NCBI GenBank assembly: GCA_001798565.1
Contig: MGSR01000170.1
Location: 1 to 10,168 of the forward strand
Source: Deltaproteobacteria bacterium RIFCSPLOWO2_12_FULL_60_16
Lineage (GTDB): Bacteria > Desulfobacterota > Binatia > UBA9968
Length of the DNA: 10,168 nucleotides
Reading direction: 5' to 3'
The stretch's first letter is position 1; every line of letters starts with the position of its first letter. Both the position numbers and the translations under genes were made by a program. The notes below the pieces were generated by a model. That model was not told where the DNA came from and ran no database searches. It saw only the letters and a program-made list of their open reading frames with translations. Below, piece after piece: positions 6,781 through 10,168 of the stretch.

Positions 6781-7569
6781 CTATGTCCCCTCCGCCGCCG
6801 AACTTGCCGCGACACCGCCGTCCGCAGCCACCACCGGCTCCGCCGCCTTGTCATCCTCCTTGCCTTTTACCAAGGACTGCTCGTAGAGCGCTTTCCCTTC
6901 GATCACCGCGTCCGCTACGGCGGCGCAAAACAGCCTGATCGCCCGAATGGCATCGTCGTTTCCCGGAACCTTGTGATCCACCATATCCGGGTCGCAATTG
7001 GTATCGATCACGGCCACCACCGGGATGCCCAGCTTTCTCGCCTCCTTGACCGCGATCTCTTCCTGATTGGGGTCGATGACAAAAATGGCGTCGGGAAGCT
7101 TCTTCATACCCTTGATTCCCCCCAAGGACTGCTCGAGCTTTTCTTTTTCCCGTCTGAGACCCAGCATCTCTTTCTTCGTCAGGGCCTCGACGATCTTAGG
7201 GTCGTTCTCCATTTCCTCAAGCCTCCTCAGTCGCTCGATGCTCTGGCGGATGGTCGAAAAGTTCGTAAGGGTCCCGCCCAGCCAGCGGTTGTGGACATGG
7301 AACATCCCGCACCGCTCCGACTCTTCCCTAATCGCATCCTGGGCCTGCTTTTTTGTGCCCACGAGGAGGATATTCCCGCCGCTGGCGGCCAGGTCGCGAA
7401 CGAACCCGGCGACCCCCTTGAACATCGTGACGGTCTGCTGCAAGTCGATGATGTGGATGCCGTTGCGAGCCCCGAAAATATAGGGCTTCATCTTGGGGTT
7501 CCAGCGACTGGTTTGGTGGCCGAAGTGAACCCCGGCCTCCAATAGCTGTTTCATAGATATCTCTGCCAT
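6781..7569 (-). CDS. rpsB: 30S ribosomal protein S2
   Basis: This 262-residue protein of the small subunit binds 16S rRNA near the platform and is needed for S1 assembly. Signatures are [20 protein letters not shown] at 6-25, [10 protein letters not shown] at 71-80, [13 protein letters not shown] at 95-107, a coiled-coil hairpin at about 110-150, and [19 protein letters not shown] at 159-177. The last 25 residues are an Ala/Gly/Val-rich low-complexity tail (from KAAEPVV on), common but not conserved. The ATG has AAAGGAG at an ideal distance. It heads the operon and is preceded by a 236-nt gap with several strong hairpins, compatible with autogenous control by S2, which is known for rpsB in gammaproteobacteria but is only inferred here. 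Confidence 0.99.
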   Translation of the reverse strand: MAEISMKQLLEAGVHFGHQTSRWNPKMKPYIFGARNGIHIIDLQQTVTMFKGVAGFVRDLAASGGNILLVGTKKQAQDAIREESERCGMFHVHNRWLGGTLTNFSTIRQSIERLRRLEEMENDPKIVEALTKKEMLGLRREKEKLEQSLGGIKGMKKLPDAIFVIDPNQEEIAVKEARKLGIPVVAVIDTNCDPDMVDHKVPGNDDAIRAIRLFCAAVADAVIEGKALYEQSLVKGKEDDKAAEPVVAADGGVAASSAAEGT

Positions 7570-7609
7570 AGACTATTCTCCTTTGGTTGTGTCCTCCCCT
7601 TTCCTCATC

Positions 7610-7645
7610 TTCCCTCCGCACCCGCTGAGGGCACCACGGAGGGAA
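7610..7645 (-). promoter_or_regulatory. Strong hairpin in the rpsB leader just before the ribosome-binding site
   Basis: On the minus strand TTCCCTCCG (7645-7637) pairs perfectly with CGGAGGGAA (7618-7610), a 9-bp GC-rich stem. Inside it CCC and GGG (7631-7629 and 7623-7621) add a 3-bp stem with loop TCAGC. The hairpin ends about 40 nt before the rpsB ATG. It has no U-run after it, so it is more likely a protein- or ribosome-binding structure in the leader than a terminator. Confidence 0.6.
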
Positions 7646-7667
7646 TCAGAAAGGGTGTGAAATAACG

Positions 7668-7721
7668 CCCCGGAAACCTCGCATTTTCCGGCATCCCCGA
7701 TCCCTAGCGGTCTTCCGGGGA
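7668..7721 (-). promoter_or_regulatory. Mutually exclusive pairings in the rpsB leader
   Basis: Minus-strand segments A = CCCCGGAA (7720-7713), B = CCGGAAA (7691-7685) and C = TTTCCGGGG (7676-7668) are complementary in two ways: A with C over 8 bp, or B with C over 7 bp. When B pairs with C, A is free to pair with TCGGGGA downstream of it (TCCCCG 7721-7716 with CGGGGA 7699-7694, 6 bp). A further 6-bp stem, AGATTG/CAATCT, lies at 7747-7742 and 7726-7721. This is the layout of a two-state leader, but no ligand-binding motif of a known riboswitch was recognised. Confidence 0.45.
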
Positions 7722-7748
7722 GATTGATCGAAATGACCTAACAATCTT

Positions 7749-7787
7749 GGATTTTTAACAAAGATCCGTAACCGGCGCAAGCCGGCC
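7749..7787 (-). terminator. Two small hairpins after rho, possible termination or processing site
   Basis: Minus strand: GGCCGGC TTGC GCCGGTT (7787-7770) forms 5 GC pairs plus two G-U pairs around a tetraloop. It is followed by GGATCTTTGTTAAAAATCC (7767-7749), a second weak stem. The sequence after the first stem is only moderately U-rich, so this is not a classic terminator. It may end rho transcripts, or rho may read through into rpsB. No convincing rpsB promoter was found nearby. Confidence 0.3.
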
Positions 7788-7805
7788 GAAGTGAGACCGG
7801 AGGGG

Positions 7806-9104
<1,299 letters not shown>

Positions 9105-9447
9105 AATTATATTTCTCCTTTCACGCCGAAAAGTGAATCTTCTCTATACTGCACGTAAACCCCAGCGCACTCCGTTACGCCGCCTCCCCTGATCCTGCCT
9201 TCCCGAGGCAAGGTCATCCCCAAAGCGCAAACTGCCCTGGCACTCCGACAGGAGGTCTTACTTACCGACGCAGCATCTCAAGACGACAAGGATTCTGACA
9301 CAGGAGTGAATCTTATGTTCGAAATCCAAATCAAAGGTTTCGGTAAGGATACAGTGAATGATAACCTTAGTGTGGGGTTCGCTTCAAAGAGTATCGTTGA
9401 ATCAGGAAACAGAAGATGATGCATGATAAGAAAATCCGAGCTCCTTG
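9105..9447. other. Gap between rho and rluD: rho leader, direct repeat and hairpin
   Basis: These 343 bases carry no confident gene. Near rho lies its ribosome-binding site (9120-9114 on the minus strand). A perfect 10-bp direct repeat, AGTGAATCTT, is at 9132-9141 and 9305-9314. A stem of 7 bp with one bulged base, CCTGCCT/AGGCAAGG, spans 9194-9213 without a U-run. The right half (about 9280-9440) is clearly richer in A and T than the flanking genes. No promoter with both hexamers and no strong terminator after rluD was found. A plus-strand frame stays open from 9159 to 9416. Confidence 0.5.
9315..9419 (+). CDS. Possible small protein, 34 residues, unrecognised
   Basis: An ATG at 9315 follows AGGAG with 9 nt spacing and opens a 34-residue frame ending at TGA (9417-9419). 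It begins MFEIQIKGFGKDTVND and ends VESGNRR. The same frame is open for 52 codons upstream, back to a TAA at 9156-9158, with a GTG at 9306 as the only other usual start near the ATG. The composition is mixed and protein-like, unlike the Arg/Pro-rich shadow frames opposite the real genes. It could be a real small gene, the tail of a decayed gene, or chance. No family is recognised. Confidence 0.2.
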   Translation: MFEIQIKGFGKDTVNDNLSVGFASKSIVESGNRR

Positions 9448-10168
9448 TCAACCCCCCTTCCCTACCTTTTTCCACTCCCCGGCGGAGCGCCGCTCTCTCA
9501 GGACGCGTAACAGGCCCTGCATGTCCGCCGGCATCGGTGCGCTGAATTGCATCGCCGCGTTCGTGCGGGGATGGGCGAAACTGAGTCGCGCCGCATGAAG
9601 GGCCTGACGGGGAAAATCCGCGAGCCCCGCCGGCAGCGGCGGCTTCGAGCTGCGCGCCGTCGGCCCGTGGCCGTATAACCGATCCCCGATGACGGGAAAT
9701 CCCTGATCCGCCAGGTGGACGCGGATCTGATGGGTGCGTCCGCTGTGCGGCCTCAGGCGCAGCAAGGTAAGCCAACGGCCGCGCTCCCCGACAGCGTCCA
9801 GCGGGAAAGATTCTTCCACCTGCCATTCCGTCAGGGCTTCTCGCCGCCGGGGCAGAGAATAGCGGCTGGACATCCTCTTGCGGTCGCTCCGGTGACGCCC
9901 GATGGGACGATTGATCATACCTTTCTCCGGGCGGACCAACCCCAGGACGAGAGCGAGATACTCCTTGAAAACCCGTCTTTGCTTAAACTGCAGGGCGATG
10001 TGGTGAAAAGCCTGCTCGTGCTTTGCCACCACCATGACGCCGGACGTGTCCTTATCCAATCGATGGACAATCCCGGGACGGCGCTCTCCCCCGATGCCCC
10101 GGAGATTGGGGCAGCGCGAAAGCAGGGCGTTCACCAACGTCCCGGTTCGCCTCCCCGCGGCCGGATGG
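9448..10168 (-). CDS. rluD: RluA/RluD-family 23S rRNA pseudouridine synthase, 5' end outside the window
   Basis: The frame is open from the window edge at 10168 to TGA at 9450-9448, about 240 residues. It starts within the conserved block HPAAGRRTGTLVNALL and contains the catalytic motif IVHRLDKDTSG, whose Asp is the nucleophile that isomerises uridine to pseudouridine (codon at 10056-10054). Further family motifs are VFKEYLALV, RPHSGRTHQIRVHL and GDRLYG. By family, RluD modifies helix 69 of 23S rRNA (1911, 1915 and 1917 in E. coli). The N-terminal S4-like domain would lie outside the window, so RluD versus another RluA-family member cannot be fixed. A TTG at 10137 is only an internal Leu codon. 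The protein ends in a basic tail (GEWKKVGKGG). Confidence 0.93.
   Translation of the reverse strand, partial: HPAAGRRTGTLVNALLSRCPNLRGIGGERRPGIVHRLDKDTSGVMVVAKHEQAFHHIALQFKQRRVFKEYLALVLGLVRPEKGMINRPIGRHRSDRKRMSSRYSLPRRREALTEWQVEESFPLDAVGERGRWLTLLRLRPHSGRTHQIRVHLADQGFPVIGDRLYGHGPTARSSKPPLPAGLADFPRQALHAARLSFAHPRTNAAMQFSAPMPADMQGLLRVLRERRSAGEWKKVGKGG

Noticed and set aside
7668..7805. A known riboswitch upstream of rpsB
   Set aside because: I looked for conserved cores such as the cobalamin, TPP and SAM motifs and saw none; the structure is described only as a leader element.
9278..9826. 182-codon minus-strand frame running from rluD into the gap before rho
   Set aside because: Most of it is an alternative frame of rluD. 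The last 50 or so codons lie in the gap and contain ordinary-looking residues, but no start or ribosome-binding site supports a separate gene there.
10135..10137. TTG at 10137 as the rluD start
   Set aside because: Conserved family residues (HPAAGRRTGT) continue upstream in frame to the window edge, so this codon is an internal Leu and the gene is cut by the window.

Overview
The window is a housekeeping block from a GC-rich, probably Gram-negative bacterium. Gene content and protein character (short 202-residue EF-Ts, Rho-dependent termination, MEP-pathway isoprenoid synthesis, a single-PDZ RseP, no bamA after rseP) resemble Desulfobacterota ('Deltaproteobacteria') or a neighbouring uncultured lineage. 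That placement is an inference from memory of the families; no taxonomic marker was compared. Every confident gene lies on the minus strand, so the window reads biologically from right to left. No tRNA, rRNA, CRISPR array, insertion sequence, prophage gene or defence system was seen.

Right to left: a RluD-type 23S rRNA pseudouridine synthase (9448-10168, 5' end beyond the window); a 343-bp non-coding or weakly coding gap; rho (7806-9104); a 236-bp gap that holds a strongly structured rpsB leader; then the operon rpsB, tsf, pyrH, frr, uppS, cdsA, dxr, rseP, tsaB (7569 down to 124). Genes from rpsB to dxr are very tightly packed: 5 nt, 4 nt, a 4-bp overlap, 39 nt, a 4-bp overlap, a 4-bp overlap. 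After dxr the packing breaks. Two AT-rich, repeat-bearing spacers of 94 and 80 nt bracket rseP, and tsaB seems to have its own promoter. A weak terminator overlaps the tsaB stop. At the extreme left, the 3' end of an unidentified plus-strand gene converges on tsaB.

The genes link protein synthesis with envelope building. RpsB, EF-Ts and RRF serve translation. PyrH makes UDP for RNA and for UDP-sugars. Dxr commits carbon to isoprenoids, UppS extends them to undecaprenyl diphosphate, the precursor of the cell-wall lipid carrier, and CdsA makes CDP-diacylglycerol for phospholipids. RseP cleaves membrane-embedded regulators. TsaB is part of the tRNA t6A machinery. Rho and RluD act on transcription termination and ribosome maturation.

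No undescribed multi-gene system was found. The signals most worth a second look are non-coding: mutually exclusive hairpins in the rpsB leader, interleaved inverted repeats between dxr and rseP, a possible leaderless promoter for tsaB, and a small plus-strand reading frame with a ribosome-binding site between rho and rluD.
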